DNA from: a virus
Strand: one strand, 5' to 3'
Length of the DNA stretch: 46,624 nucleotides
IMG/VR virus record: IMGVR_UViG_3300038701_001731
Span: 1 to 46,624 of that record
The notes beneath the pieces are model-generated. The model saw only the letters and a list, made by a program, of their open reading frames with translations, made no database searches and was not told the DNA's origin. This document shows positions 23,868 through 32,297 of the stretch, one piece after another (position 1 is the first letter of the stretch; each line of letters opens with the position of its first letter). The translations under genes and the position numbers were made by a program.

Positions 23868-25193
23868 TCAATAGCTTGACGCGACAGCCGTCGGCCGGGG
23901 CTTCTTGACCATCAGATCGGTCAGCGCCCATACCAGCGCATCGAGCCGGTCAGGCGAGGGCATCCCGCTCAACGGCTCCCACGTCACGAGCTGGTCTTCC
24001 AGCGCGTCGAGGCGCCCGTGATGGTGCACGCGGCCTTGTTCGTAGAGCGCCGCCACCGGCTCGGCCCGTGCGGCCTTGCCCCGGCTTGCGTGCACCCGGC
24101 GCAGCGGCGCGGAAGGCCACACCGTGCGAATCGTGTGATCGACCATTTCGCCGCCCTGATTGCCCTCGGCCACGATCCGATCCGCGCCGACCTCGTGAAA
24201 CAGCGTAACCGCCGCTTGCGCCCATTCCTGCGGGCTGTAGCGCCCGGAACGATCCGCAAGCACATGCCCCTCGCCGGCCTCGTCTATGCCGGCGGCAATG
24301 ATGCCGGTTTCGTCGGAAGTCTCCGACTTGGTGATTGCCGGATCGACGGCCACCACGACACGGCGGAAGGTTTCGGGCCGCCCGCGCTGTCGCGCCGCCT
24401 CGATCATGTCGCGCGTCCATAGCGCATTTTCGGATTGGTCCAGAAGCTCGGCGTATAGCTCCTGACGGCCGAGGCGGGTGCCCTCGTAGTCTGCCTTCAC
24501 CTTCGCGAGAAACGGCGCGGCAAGGTTTGCGGCGTTGTCATAGGTCGAACCGCGCGAGATCACCGTTGACTTGTCGGCGAGAATTTCGCGCAGAAGCGCC
24601 AGCGGCTTGGGCGTCGTTGTCACCATCACGCGCGGGTGATCGCCGAGGCGCAGGCCGAATTGAAGCATATCCCAGGTTTCGCGTAGCCGCTTCCACGCGG
24701 CGAGCTCATCGCACCATGATGCGTCATGTTGCGGCCCGCGCAGACGCTCCGGTTCCTCGGCCGAGAACAACGCGGCCTGCGCGCCGTTGGCCCATGTTAC
24801 GCGCCGCTTCGAGGGCTCGTAGTCGGGCCGCCCGATCTCGGCGCCGCGGTGGTCCTTGTCTTTCTCCCAGCAGACGGCGAGCAAGCCGCTCTCACCCTCC
24901 ACCATCACATCGCGCGCATCGCCGGCCGTGGGCGCTACCAGCGCGATCCGCCCGCACCCGGCCTTGATCTGCTCCCGCACCCATTCGGCGCCGGAGCGCG
25001 TCTTGCCCGCGCCTCGGCCGGCGAGGAAGGCCCAAGTTGACCATTCGCCCTCCGGCGCGATCTGCTCAGCCCGCGCCCAGAAGCGCCAGTCCCATAGCAG
25101 CCCGTCAAGCTGCGCGTCAGTCAGATCCGCCAGTATCCTCGCCCGCACCGCTTCGGGCTGAGAGGCTAGAGAGCTTGCGAGCGATTGCGTCAC
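23868..25193 (-). CDS. terL: terminase large subunit
   Basis: The GTG at 25193 has GAGGAA ten bases before it, giving 441 aa. Walker A G-R-G-A-G-K-T is at 59-65. The acidic C-D-E at 161-163 is the Walker B end. T-T-T-P-K-P-L follows as motif III. The nuclease domain begins V-V-A-V-D284-P-A-I and has the later D-x-x-V-W-A-L acid near the C-terminus. It powers packaging and cuts DNA. A TTG at 25247 would add 18 residues but has a poorer site. It overlaps TerS by 77 bases. Confidence 0.92.
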   Translation of the reverse strand: MTQSLASSLASQPEAVRARILADLTDAQLDGLLWDWRFWARAEQIAPEGEWSTWAFLAGRGAGKTRSGAEWVREQIKAGCGRIALVAPTAGDARDVMVEGESGLLAVCWEKDKDHRGAEIGRPDYEPSKRRVTWANGAQAALFSAEEPERLRGPQHDASWCDELAAWKRLRETWDMLQFGLRLGDHPRVMVTTTPKPLALLREILADKSTVISRGSTYDNAANLAAPFLAKVKADYEGTRLGRQELYAELLDQSENALWTRDMIEAARQRGRPETFRRVVVAVDPAITKSETSDETGIIAAGIDEAGEGHVLADRSGRYSPQEWAQAAVTLFHEVGADRIVAEGNQGGEMVDHTIRTVWPSAPLRRVHASRGKAARAEPVAALYEQGRVHHHGRLDALEDQLVTWEPLSGMPSPDRLDALVWALTDLMVKKPRPTAVASSY

Positions 25194-25533
25194 GGGCCGT
25201 CGTTTCCTCGGTCTGGATCGGGCCGCCGTCGGGGCCGGAGTGCTCAATACTCGTCGTTTCGCGCCAGCCGGCGCGGGTTTTCAACCAGAAGATTGCCGCC
25301 GTTACGGTCGGGCCGGTGATGTCGGCATTTGTCGCCTTGCGGTAAAGCGTTTCCGCGACCTTCGCGTTTGCCTTGGCCGTCGCGGTGGCGAGCTCTTCGG
25401 CGTAGTATTTGCGAAGCGTCCGCGGGCTTATCCCAACAACGGCGGCGATATCAGGCTGCGGGATGCCATAACCGGCCATGCTTTCAACCGTCCTGCGGTC
25501 ACGGTCGGTGGGCTCGTGAGGTGCTTGGGGCAT
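25117..25533 (-). CDS. terS: terminase small subunit
   Basis: The 138-aa protein has an N-terminal helix-turn-helix (AGYGIPQPDIAAVVGISPRTL) followed by RKYYAEELATATAKANAKVA and W-L-K-T-R-A-G-W, the usual TerS order of DNA-binding and oligomerisation helices. The C-terminus is acidic and flexible and would contact TerL. The direct overlap with TerL supports it. Confidence 0.85.
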   Translation of the reverse strand: MPQAPHEPTDRDRRTVESMAGYGIPQPDIAAVVGISPRTLRKYYAEELATATAKANAKVAETLYRKATNADITGPTVTAAIFWLKTRAGWRETTSIEHSGPDGGPIQTEETTARDAIARKLSSLSARSGAGEDTGGSD

Positions 25534-25536
25534 CGT

Positions 25537-26799
25537 TTACGCCGCAGCCTGCTTGCGCTGCGCCTCTATCTCCGCGAACGTGCGGCCGTCGCATTCCAGC
25601 GTGGCGGCCTGCCCAGTGAAGTCCTGCCAGCGGCGCACGATCACGTCGCAGTAGCGTTCGTCCAGTTCCATGCCGTAGACGTGCCGGCCTTCCATCTCGC
25701 CCGCGATGATGGTCGTGCCCGATCCGCAGAAGGGCTCGTAGACCGCCTGCCCGGGGCTGCTGTTGTTGACGATGGGCCGGCGCATGCACTCAACGGGCTT
25801 CTGCGTGCCGTGGCCGGTCTTGCTCTTGCGGTGGTCGATTTGCCAGAGGGTTGTCTGCTTGCGGTCGCCAGCCCAATGGCCCGTGCCGCCCTTCTTGACG
25901 GCATACCAGCAGCATTCGTGCTGCATGTGGTAATGGCCTCGCCCGATGACGAGGCGAGGCTTGGCCCAGATGATCTGCATTCTCGGCTCGAAACCACTTT
26001 CGCCCAGCGATGCAAAAACCGACACGTTAAGGGGACCGGGTGCGCACCAGACATAGGCGACGTCGCCGGGGAACAGCGCCCACGCCTCGCGCCAGTCGGC
26101 GTTGTCGTCGTTCTGGACCTTGCCTACGGCGCGAGCGCCGTAGGGCTTGCCGTTCGCCCTGTCCGCGCGATTGCGCCAGTCAGGATCGTAGCTCACCCCA
26201 TACGGCGGGTCCGTGACCATCAGGTGCGGCTCCACGCCTGCGAGCAGCGCCGCCACGTCGTGCGCGTCGGTCGAGTCCCCGCAGCGCAGCCGGTGCTTGC
26301 CCAGCAGCCACGTATCGCCGCGCACGGTGATCTCCTGCTCCTGCACCTCAGGCGCGTCGTCGGGATCTGTCAGCCCCTCGGTCTTGTCGGCCAGAAGCCC
26401 GGCCAGCTCCTCGCCCCCGAAGCCGGTCAGGCCGAGGTCGAAGTCGAGGCCCTGCAACTCGCCAAGCTCCACCTTCAGCAGATCGTTGTCCCAGCCAGCG
26501 TTAAGCGCCAGCTTGTTGTCCGCGATGACGTAGGCCCGCTTTTGCGCCTCGGACCAGCCCGCCGCGACCATGCACGGCACGTCCTCGATGCCGAGCCGCT
26601 GCGCCGCCATGATGCGCCCGTGCCCCGCGATGATCCCGCCGTCCTCGTCCACCAGGACGGGCACTGTCCAACCCCACTCGCAAATACTCGCCGCGATCTG
26701 CGCAACCTGCTCGTCGCTGTGAGTCCGGGCATTGCGGGCGTAGGGCACGAGGTCTTTTACCTTGCGCCGCTCCACCTTATCGGCGGGCCAGTCTCCCAT
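25537..26799 (-). CDS. ParB-domain / N6-N4 DNA methyltransferase fusion
   Basis: The 420-aa protein has an N-terminal ParB/Srx-like domain (residues ~10-100, with G-I-I-A-G-H-G-R-I at 55-63) and a C-terminal methyltransferase with D-P-P-Y at 197-200 and F-C-G-S-G-T-T at 357-363. DPPY before FCGSGTT gives the beta-class order. It lies directly before the terminases, where such fusions are common, and may mark DNA against host restriction or time packaging. Its ATG is in a TGATG junction with a 16-codon ORF. Confidence 0.9.
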   Translation of the reverse strand: MGDWPADKVERRKVKDLVPYARNARTHSDEQVAQIAASICEWGWTVPVLVDEDGGIIAGHGRIMAAQRLGIEDVPCMVAAGWSEAQKRAYVIADNKLALNAGWDNDLLKVELGELQGLDFDLGLTGFGGEELAGLLADKTEGLTDPDDAPEVQEQEITVRGDTWLLGKHRLRCGDSTDAHDVAALLAGVEPHLMVTDPPYGVSYDPDWRNRADRANGKPYGARAVGKVQNDDNADWREAWALFPGDVAYVWCAPGPLNVSVFASLGESGFEPRMQIIWAKPRLVIGRGHYHMQHECCWYAVKKGGTGHWAGDRKQTTLWQIDHRKSKTGHGTQKPVECMRRPIVNNSSPGQAVYEPFCGSGTTIIAGEMEGRHVYGMELDERYCDVIVRRWQDFTGQAATLECDGRTFAEIEAQRKQAAA

Positions 26800-26849
26800 C
26801 AGGTTTTATAGGCGGAAACATTGCCCGCCCCCTTTCCCGGGGTGCTCAT
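26799..26849 (-). CDS. 16-codon ORF coupled to methyltransferase
   Basis: ATG at 26849 has a strong AGAGGTGA ribosome site and reads MSTPGKGAGNVSAYKT before a TGATG junction with the methyltransferase. It may serve to bring ribosomes to the methyltransferase start rather than make a useful peptide. Confidence 0.35.
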   Translation of the reverse strand: MSTPGKGAGNVSAYKT

Positions 26850-26935
26850 CTGGTCACCTCTTTGCGGTGGTGCTGAAACGCGAAAGTGCGCCGCTGATTT
26901 CTCAAGGCGCACTCCGTCACCGGCAGACCTAACAT
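26846..26935 (-). CDS. 29-codon ORF, possibly an extension of the upstream gene
   Basis: ATG at 26935 gives 29 residues (VTECALRNQRRTFAFQHHRK within) and ends in an ATGA overlap with the 16-codon ORF. The open frame extends back to an A6 tract at the 3' end of the preceding gene. One base fewer there would fuse this sequence to that gene. Without the shift it has a weak start. Confidence 0.3.
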   Translation of the reverse strand: MLGLPVTECALRNQRRTFAFQHHRKEVTR

Positions 26936-26951
26936 TTTCAAAACCGCCTCG

Positions 26952-27449
26952 TCAACGTCTTTTTTGCGAGACGGCCAGAACGTCAAGGCCGCGCCGCAGA
27001 AGGGTCAGGTTTGTCGGGCGCTCGTCCATCCCGCAAACGCGCAGCACCTCGCGCGCCCCGGCCTCGCCAACGGCCTTACGCAAACGGCTCGTGATCTCGC
27101 GGTATGCGCGGATCACGTCCGGGTTTCCGTCGCCATCGTCGTATCCCGGCACGCTGTCATCGATGCAGGAGCGATAGCCGGACACGTCTGGCAGCTCGCC
27201 GAGAAAGCGATGCCGGGTTTCCTGGTAGTGGCGCGCGGCCTGCTCTTGCGCGCTGGTGATTAGCCGGCCCTCGTAAAGCGCGCCGACGACATCGGGCGTT
27301 GTGCACACGATTGCGCGGTGCTTTCGCCCCGGTCCTTTCGGATCGTTCCATTTTCCAAAGCGCATTCTCTCGGGCGTGGGGCGCTCGGCATCGATGATGC
27401 CGGCATCAAGTGCGCTCTGGTGGCGCTTTCGGTGATCGCCTTTTCCCAT
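26952..27449 (-). CDS. hypothetical protein before terminase, possible late regulator
   Basis: The ATG at 27449 has AGGAG seven bases before it (165 aa). The basic N-terminus (GKGDHRKRHQSALDAG) is followed by VGALYEGRLITSAQEQAARH and EAGAREVLRVCGMDERPTNL. The helical order and placement before the late genes recall small late-transcription regulators or DUF6456-like proteins of alphaproteobacterial phages; this is not firm. An alternative ATG at 27479 lies deeper in the previous gene. The last codons lie on an A6 tract. Confidence 0.5.
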   Translation of the reverse strand: MGKGDHRKRHQSALDAGIIDAERPTPERMRFGKWNDPKGPGRKHRAIVCTTPDVVGALYEGRLITSAQEQAARHYQETRHRFLGELPDVSGYRSCIDDSVPGYDDGDGNPDVIRAYREITSRLRKAVGEAGAREVLRVCGMDERPTNLTLLRRGLDVLAVSQKRR

Positions 27450-27600
27450 TCCGCGTCTCCTGCTCGATTGCGGTTTCATGGTCGGACGGCTGGTCGCCGT
27501 CGCAGCAGTGGGTGTGCATTCGCCCCAGGCATTCCGGGCATGGCATCGGATAGCCGCCGGGGCGTATGTCGCCCCGCCCGTGACAGGACGGGCAGATCAT
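27406..27600 (-). CDS. small zinc-ribbon protein
   Basis: The 64-aa protein starts M-I-C-P-S-C-H-G-R-G-D and continues P-C-P-E-C-L-G-R-M-H-T-H-C-C, giving C-x2-C and C-x2-C pairs like a DnaJ-type zinc ribbon. The C-terminal half is charged. It overlaps the next gene by 44 bases and the preceding one by an ATGA junction. Role unknown, possibly nucleic-acid binding. Confidence 0.6.
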   Translation of the reverse strand: MICPSCHGRGDIRPGGYPMPCPECLGRMHTHCCDGDQPSDHETAIEQETRNGKRRSPKAPPERT

Positions 27601-27803
27601 TCCACCGGCTCCGGCTTGTGCGGCACCACGCCCATCAAATCGACGCGGCGGCCGGTGTAAATCTCACGGTATCGCGCCCAGGCGTCCGAGGCGGTCTGCG
27701 CGCGGATGCCGTGCTGGATTTTGCCGAGCCCTCGGATCTCGCCGGTCACCCACCAGAGCGGCGGACCACGGCGCTTGCGGGGCGGGCTGTGAATGCGGCT
27801 CAT
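27597..27803 (-). CDS. hypothetical basic protein
   Basis: The ATG at 27803 in an ATGA overlap gives 68 aa, with a basic N-terminus (SRIHSPPRKRRGPPLWWV) and A-S-D-A-W-A-R-Y-R-E-I-Y-T-G-R-R. The W-A-R-Y motif is seen in small phage proteins of unknown role. Nothing more can be said. Confidence 0.5.
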   Translation of the reverse strand: MSRIHSPPRKRRGPPLWWVTGEIRGLGKIQHGIRAQTASDAWARYREIYTGRRVDLMGVVPHKPEPVE

Positions 27804-28141
27804 TCCGCGACGGTCCACTCGACCACGAAGCCCACGGGGTTCGCAGCCGGAACGCCCTTGCGCTTCTGGACGCGCCGATTGACCAGCAGCCGGTAAAGCG
27901 CGGTCTTGGCGGAAGTGAGCGGCATTCCGAGTGCGTCTGCGATTTTCCGGGTGCGATACCAGCGGCCCGGCGTAGCCGACAGGAAGGCCAGGATCGCCGG
28001 CCCGTTCCGAGGCGTGGGGCCGCGGCCCCCGCCATGCGCCTCTTCAAGCGATTTGGGCAGCGCAGGCATATGCCCCTCACGGCGCGCCAGCACGGGCCAT
28101 TCCCTGGCGACCCATTCTTCAAAGCTCGATGGGGTCATCAT
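27800..28141 (-). CDS. winged-helix-like DNA-binding protein
   Basis: The AGGAG-linked ATG at 28141 gives 113 aa. SSFEEWVAREWPVLARREGH is an N-terminal helix. The rest (ILAFLSATPGRWYRTRKIAD, ALGMPLTSAKTALYRLLVNR) looks like a winged helix with its recognition helix. An ATG at 28336 in an ATGA overlap with the primase is in frame but runs through the repeat region and gives a low-complexity lead, so it is less likely. It may bind the repeats beside it. Confidence 0.6.
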   Translation of the reverse strand: MMTPSSFEEWVAREWPVLARREGHMPALPKSLEEAHGGGRGPTPRNGPAILAFLSATPGRWYRTRKIADALGMPLTSAKTALYRLLVNRRVQKRKGVPAANPVGFVVEWTVAE

Positions 28142-28159
28142 GACGAGATCTCCTGTGTA

Positions 28160-28324
28160 GGTGTGGAAGAGGTGTGAGGTCTTGGCGCCCCCACCACACC
28201 CACACTGCCGCCCCCCCACACCCCACACCCCCCCTAAAGGGGGGGTGGTGTGGTGGTGTGGAAAGATCGGGGCGGTTCCACACCCTGTGGCGGAAGGTGT
28301 GGAAAGGTGTGGAAGGTGTGGAAA
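28160..28324 (-). repeat. iteron cluster with GC hairpin, candidate replication origin
   Basis: Six copies of GGTGTGGAA(A), read TTTCCACACC on the minus strand, lie at 28160-28168, 28255-28264, 28276-28284 (inverted), 28296-28305, 28306-28314 and 28315-28324. The last three are end to end. The TTTCCACA core matches DnaA-box consensus at most positions. A CACCCCCCC-TAAA-GGGGGGGTG hairpin (28226-28247) lies within. It sits next to the primase-helicase gene, a usual place for a phage origin. Origin function is inferred. Confidence 0.55.
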
Positions 28325-28332
28325 CGGGCACA

Positions 28333-30423
28333 TCATTCGGTCACATCTGCGGGATTGTTCGGGCCGGGTTTCAGGTGCCAGACCATGCGCCCGGTGCGCT
28401 TGTCATGGTGCTGTTCACGCGCCAGGACGCCGGTTTCGAGCCATGCCTTGATGACGGTCTTGACCTTGGCCTCTCCGGCCTTCTCGGATGTGTCTATGCC
28501 GAGCACCTCACCAATCAGGTGGCCTGCCCAGCTCTTTGACTGGCCGCTCTCGCGAGCGCGATCCGGGGCTGTTACGAGGGCGCGACGCACGGCGATGGCG
28601 CTGTCTGGCGACAGGTCGGTGAAGGCATCGGGCCACTGCCACGGCACCACGACACCGACGCTTTCGCCGTTCGGGGTGGTGACGCTGATCTTCTCGAACC
28701 AGCGCGCATAATCGCTCGACGGGGGCGCAAGGTTGCCCTCGATGTCTCCGACCTGAAAGTGAGAACGATGGTCCTCAAGGCCCGCCTTGGCGGCTTCTTC
28801 GGTGCTCATGGGCACCAGCAGTCGATTGAACCGGGCGGTGCCGCGGAGTGCGCTACCGCCACGCATGTCGTCAATGGAAGCGCGAATGCCGGGCTGCATC
28901 TTTCGGGTGTGATGAATCAATCCGATTGCAAGTTGGCATTTCGCCGAGAAGCGCCGAAAGCGCGCGCCAAGAATGCGCATGACTTCGTTCGTTTCAGGGC
29001 TTCTGGAAAGGTCTTGAAGCGGGTCAAGCACCATGCAATCAATTCGAGCGGCGAGGCATTTTTCCTCCATCGCGGCGAATTGAGATTCGTTGATTTCGCC
29101 CTCTTGGCCGGAAATGATGTAAAATCCGTCCTCTCCGATACCTGAATGAACGGCTAGGTTCCCGCTAATGTCATTCTGAGAAAGTCCGTAGTGCTGCAAA
29201 ATTGCGGCGACACGGTTCTTGATCGTCCAGATATCGTCCTCCGCATTGTAGTAATAAACTTTCAAGGGGGCTCTTTCTTCCCCTGTCAGGAGCCCTTTTC
29301 CGGACGCCATATCGACGCATTCAATGAGTGCCAGAAGCGATTTGCCGACTTTCGGCGGGGCGGCGGTGACGCTGGTGTATCCGCGGGCGTAGAAGCGATT
29401 GTAAAGGTATTCGACGCGCGGCAGGCTTTCGAGGTCTTCACTTTCCCAGAAGTCGATTTCGAAGCGCGCTGCGGCCTGCGGGGCTTCGGTTCGCATCGCC
29501 CGGATAAGCGCGCCGAGATCTTCGTCTGTGGCGTCGGCTGCATCCCATTTTTCGGGGCGCGTGTGCGGCACCGCGAGGATCGACACGGCAAGGACGCCCT
29601 CCGCTTCAAGGTGCGGTTTAAGGCGTTCGGCGTATGCGCGGCCTGCGTTGTCATTGTCGGGCCAAATCAGAATCTTGCGCCCGCGCAGCGGTGTCCAGTC
29701 TACCTGTTCCAGCTTGGTATTGGCGCCGCCCATGGCCGTGGTCGCGTCGATGTTCTGAGCGATCAGAGCGTCTGCGGCTTTTTCGCCTTCGCAAAGCACG
29801 ATCTCGGGCGCGCGCACGATGTTTGGCAAATTGTAGAGCGGGCGCACGTCGGGGTGGGTGTATTTGCGCTTGGCTACATCCCAGGGCTGAAAGGTTTTCT
29901 TGCGCTCGCCGTCCTGTGTCCAATCGTATCGCTCGATCTCGGCGATAAGGCGGCCGTTGGCATCCTGGTATCTGTAGACGGCCGTGGGGGCACCCCATGC
30001 CTCGCCGCCTTTCGGGCTCTTGCGCTTGGGCGCCCGGCGCGGGGTGTTGATGGTAGCGCCGGTGTATTCGGCGGCGTCCTTCAGGGTCTCGCGGAAGCTG
30101 GCGCATCCTCGGGCGGTGCGCCACAGATCGAAGATGTCGCCCCCGTCTCCGGTGGCGAAATCATGCCACAGGCCAGCCTTTTCACCGCCGAGCTCAACGC
30201 TCAGGCTTTCGCCTGCCTCGCCTTGCACGCTGCCGATGTAGAACTTGCGGCCTTTGGGGTCGGCAAAGCCGTTCGGATAGAGGTAGCCCAGAACGCTCTC
30301 CAAGCGCGCTGTGAGGGCCTTGTGCACCTCGTCGCGATCGAACCCCTTGGCAGCCCATTCCGGCGCTTCTGTCGGCACCTGTGCGGCCTGTGTGGGCGCG
30401 TCGTTGAAGTCCTGCCAGATCAC
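28333..30423 (-). CDS. primase-helicase (Toprim plus RecA/RepA-type ATPase)
   Basis: The GTG at 30423 is in a GTGA overlap with the nuclease stop and gives 696 aa; a GTG three codons upstream is possible. Residues ~60-125 hold a DNA-primase-like zinc-less N-domain (LWHDFATGDGGDIFDLW). Toprim spans ~207-272, with V-L-C-E-G-E-K-A-A-D-A-L and I-W-P-D-N-D-N-A-G. The AAA_25/RepA-like ATPase begins with A-P-P-K-V-G-K-S at 355-362, then V-L-D-P-L-Q-D-L as Walker B. It would prime and unwind at the fork. Confidence 0.9.
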   Translation of the reverse strand: MIWQDFNDAPTQAAQVPTEAPEWAAKGFDRDEVHKALTARLESVLGYLYPNGFADPKGRKFYIGSVQGEAGESLSVELGGEKAGLWHDFATGDGGDIFDLWRTARGCASFRETLKDAAEYTGATINTPRRAPKRKSPKGGEAWGAPTAVYRYQDANGRLIAEIERYDWTQDGERKKTFQPWDVAKRKYTHPDVRPLYNLPNIVRAPEIVLCEGEKAADALIAQNIDATTAMGGANTKLEQVDWTPLRGRKILIWPDNDNAGRAYAERLKPHLEAEGVLAVSILAVPHTRPEKWDAADATDEDLGALIRAMRTEAPQAAARFEIDFWESEDLESLPRVEYLYNRFYARGYTSVTAAPPKVGKSLLALIECVDMASGKGLLTGEERAPLKVYYYNAEDDIWTIKNRVAAILQHYGLSQNDISGNLAVHSGIGEDGFYIISGQEGEINESQFAAMEEKCLAARIDCMVLDPLQDLSRSPETNEVMRILGARFRRFSAKCQLAIGLIHHTRKMQPGIRASIDDMRGGSALRGTARFNRLLVPMSTEEAAKAGLEDHRSHFQVGDIEGNLAPPSSDYARWFEKISVTTPNGESVGVVVPWQWPDAFTDLSPDSAIAVRRALVTAPDRARESGQSKSWAGHLIGEVLGIDTSEKAGEAKVKTVIKAWLETGVLAREQHHDKRTGRMVWHLKPGPNNPADVTE

Positions 30424-31148
30424 CCCCAGCACACCCCCTGGTAGGGGCAGAACCGGCAGACAAAGGATGCCGGGTCATCTGTCGCGCGGGGCAGTGTTTC
30501 GCCGTGATCGCAGGCGGTGAGCACCTGCGCGGCCTTGTCGATGCTGGCTTGTGCGAGCTCTTGATCGAAGGGCACAAGCTCAAGGTGTATTTCCATCGTA
30601 TCGGCATTAAGCGCGGTGAAATATGCGGGATGCTCGGCGAGCTGCATGTATGCCTGATATGTAGCGAGCTGCGCCGCGTATTTGGGATAGGCTTTGGCCA
30701 CGCCGTGCCTTGCGAGTTGTGCGAAGCCCTTGGCGCCGAGCACCTTGTTTTCCCATAGGGCCGGAGCCTTGAAGCCTTCCGGAGCCTGCACGATCACGCC
30801 GTCGATATGGCCGCGAAACCTGCCGTCGCAGTCATCAAAGCCGAATTGATGCCCGTTTGGCTTTTGGGTTTTCAGGTGGAAGCCGGCGGCTCTAATCCAC
30901 TCGGCCATCCAGTCTTCGCCTTGGTGCCCGCGGTGGAAGATTCGGCGCGTGCGCGCCGAGAAGCCTGCGCCTTCATCCTTCGGGGCGTTCTGGTATTCGT
31001 ATTGCAGACGCCGCAGGCACGGTTCTCCGACAGCGGAGCCGCCGAGATAATCGCGCGGGCGCTCTTGCCGCTCATCAATCGCGGCGTCGATTAGCGCGAC
31101 AAAGCGATCAGACAGCGTAGCGCGGGAGTTGAAGTCGGACCAACTCAA
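30420..31148 (-). CDS. Cas4/RecB-like PD-(D/E)XK nuclease with Fe-S cysteines
   Basis: The 242-aa protein has C44, then C231-x2-C234-x5-C240 at the C-terminus (C-R-F-C-P-Y-Q-G-V-C), the four-cysteine layout of Cas4/AddB Fe-S nucleases. The catalytic core is G-H-I-D116-G-V-I and W-E133-N-K135. YPKYAAQLATYQAYMQLAE is the usual Q-x-x-x-Y helix. It likely resects DNA ends for the Sak4-type recombination genes upstream. Confidence 0.82.
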   Translation of the reverse strand: MSWSDFNSRATLSDRFVALIDAAIDERQERPRDYLGGSAVGEPCLRRLQYEYQNAPKDEGAGFSARTRRIFHRGHQGEDWMAEWIRAAGFHLKTQKPNGHQFGFDDCDGRFRGHIDGVIVQAPEGFKAPALWENKVLGAKGFAQLARHGVAKAYPKYAAQLATYQAYMQLAEHPAYFTALNADTMEIHLELVPFDQELAQASIDKAAQVLTACDHGETLPRATDDPASFVCRFCPYQGVCWG

Positions 31149-31510
31149 AACGGGATCTCGTCATCAGGAATTGCGCCCATTGCTGCCGCGCCCTGACGCT
31201 TGAGGCTTTCGTGCACGCCTTCATGCGCCGCGCGGATCAGACCGCAAATGTCGTCTTTGGAGAATGTCGCGAAGGCATCGATCTTGCCGATGCTTTGCAG
31301 GTATTCGGCAACCTGCTGGCGCGCGTCGAGAATGGCCTGCACCTTCTCATCTGGTGACGGCTTGTAAATCATCTTGCCTCTCTTTGACGGGATGCACCCG
31401 CACTTGGTGTGTGGATCGTGGGGAAGGCCCGCCCATGGGGCCTTCCCCAAATTCACCCCACAAAGGGAGCAAACGAACTCAGGTCGCTTTCTGTCGTGTC
31501 TGCCCGGCAT
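31145..31510 (-). CDS. hypothetical protein with N-terminal zinc knuckle
   Basis: As read it has 121 aa. An N-terminal C-S-L-C-G with later H-T-K-C-G-C is a possible zinc site. The rest is helical (SPDEKVQAILDARQQVAEYL) and ends D-D-E-I-P-F, an acidic tail like those of ssDNA-binding proteins. An internal ATG at 31372 has a better ribosome site (GAGAGG) and would remove the zinc part, so two products are possible. Confidence 0.55.
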   Translation of the reverse strand: MPGRHDRKRPEFVCSLCGVNLGKAPWAGLPHDPHTKCGCIPSKRGKMIYKPSPDEKVQAILDARQQVAEYLQSIGKIDAFATFSKDDICGLIRAAHEGVHESLKRQGAAAMGAIPDDEIPF

Positions 31511-31722
31511 CCGTTCGCAGCCCTTTGCAGCACCCAGCCCGTGATGCAGGCCATGGCGAGCTTGCGCAGATCGGCCTTGTTGAGACTTCCGAGGGGCCGT
31601 GTATGGTCCCAGGTGCTCAACGGTCCCTCGATCATCGTTTGAACCGCGTGGTCGAGGGCCTTGGCGTCTGCTTCATCGGCAGGGGAAAGGGCGCGCTTCG
31701 GCGCCCCTTTCTTGCCGCTCAT
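31453..31722 (-). CDS. hypothetical protein in recombination cluster
   Basis: The 89-aa protein has a basic start (MSGKKGAPKRALS) and helices with LDHAVQTMIEGPLSTWDHTR and ADLRKLAMACITGWVLQRAA. It overlaps the next gene by 58 bases and follows the ssDNA-binding-like gene by an ATGA junction. No family is recognised. Confidence 0.5.
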   Translation of the reverse strand: MSGKKGAPKRALSPADEADAKALDHAVQTMIEGPLSTWDHTRPLGSLNKADLRKLAMACITGWVLQRAANGCRADTTESDLSSFAPFVG

Positions 31723-32297
31723 TGCGCCCAGGCGGGTGTGTTCGCCGCCGAGGCCGGTGCGGGGGCGGGCGTGTTCGCGGCCGGAGCCGCGCCGCCCATG
31801 TGGGCCGCATAGTCCTTGTGCTTCACCCCGATGACGGTGTTGATCTTGTTCTTGTCATCGTAGCCGCTGCCCTCGTCAGCCTTTTCAACGTCGATCTTGG
31901 CAACGAACTCCAGCCCGTCGAGATCCTGCAGGCTGTTGATCTGCCGGGCCTTCATCGCGCGTTCGCTGGTGTCGTCCGGAGCGATGCCGCGGGCGCTTTC
32001 AAGGGCGGCGCGGATGAACGCACGGCCCATGGCCTGCCACTTCGGCCCTTTCGGCGAGTGCAGGCCGATCAGGGACCACACCTTGCGCTTGGCGAACTTG
32101 CCGCCCATCACCGTGTATTCGGCGTCCAGGTAGATCGCGCCGGTGTTGTCGCTCCGCGTGGCGATGTCGCCGGTCAGGCCCATGTTGGCGTCATTGTATC
32201 CGCCGGGCCGGATCTTGAGCCGCACCTTGGCGATGGTGCCGTGCGGGATGACATCGCCGGTCTGTTCCTCGGCGTCAGAAAAATCTTTCCACGACAT
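31719..32297 (-). CDS. probable ssDNA-binding protein of the Sak4 module
   Basis: The 192-aa protein is beta-rich at first (TIAKVRLKIRPGGYND, AIYLDAEYTVMGGKFAKRKV) with WSLIGLHSPKGPKWQAMGRA and GLEFVAKIDVEKAD. The end is a flexible A/P-rich tail. This shape, size and place after a Sak4-like ATPase match the phage SSB-like partners of that recombinase. No direct family motif is certain. Confidence 0.6.
   Translation of the reverse strand: MSWKDFSDAEEQTGDVIPHGTIAKVRLKIRPGGYNDANMGLTGDIATRSDNTGAIYLDAEYTVMGGKFAKRKVWSLIGLHSPKGPKWQAMGRAFIRAALESARGIAPDDTSERAMKARQINSLQDLDGLEFVAKIDVEKADEGSGYDDKNKINTVIGVKHKDYAAHMGGAAPAANTPAPAPASAANTPAWAQ

Noticed and set aside
22567-23874. 435-codon plus-strand open frame over the portal gene
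   Set aside because: It is entirely antisense to the portal, with composition typical of a GC-rich shadow and no ribosome site.
25240-26811. 523-codon plus-strand open frame over the methyltransferase
   Set aside because: It is antisense to the ParB-methyltransferase and terminase small subunit, whose motifs are clear.
28161-28451. Plus-strand ORFs over the iteron region
   Set aside because: They arise from C/G-rich repeats, run antisense to the primase end and have no ribosome site.
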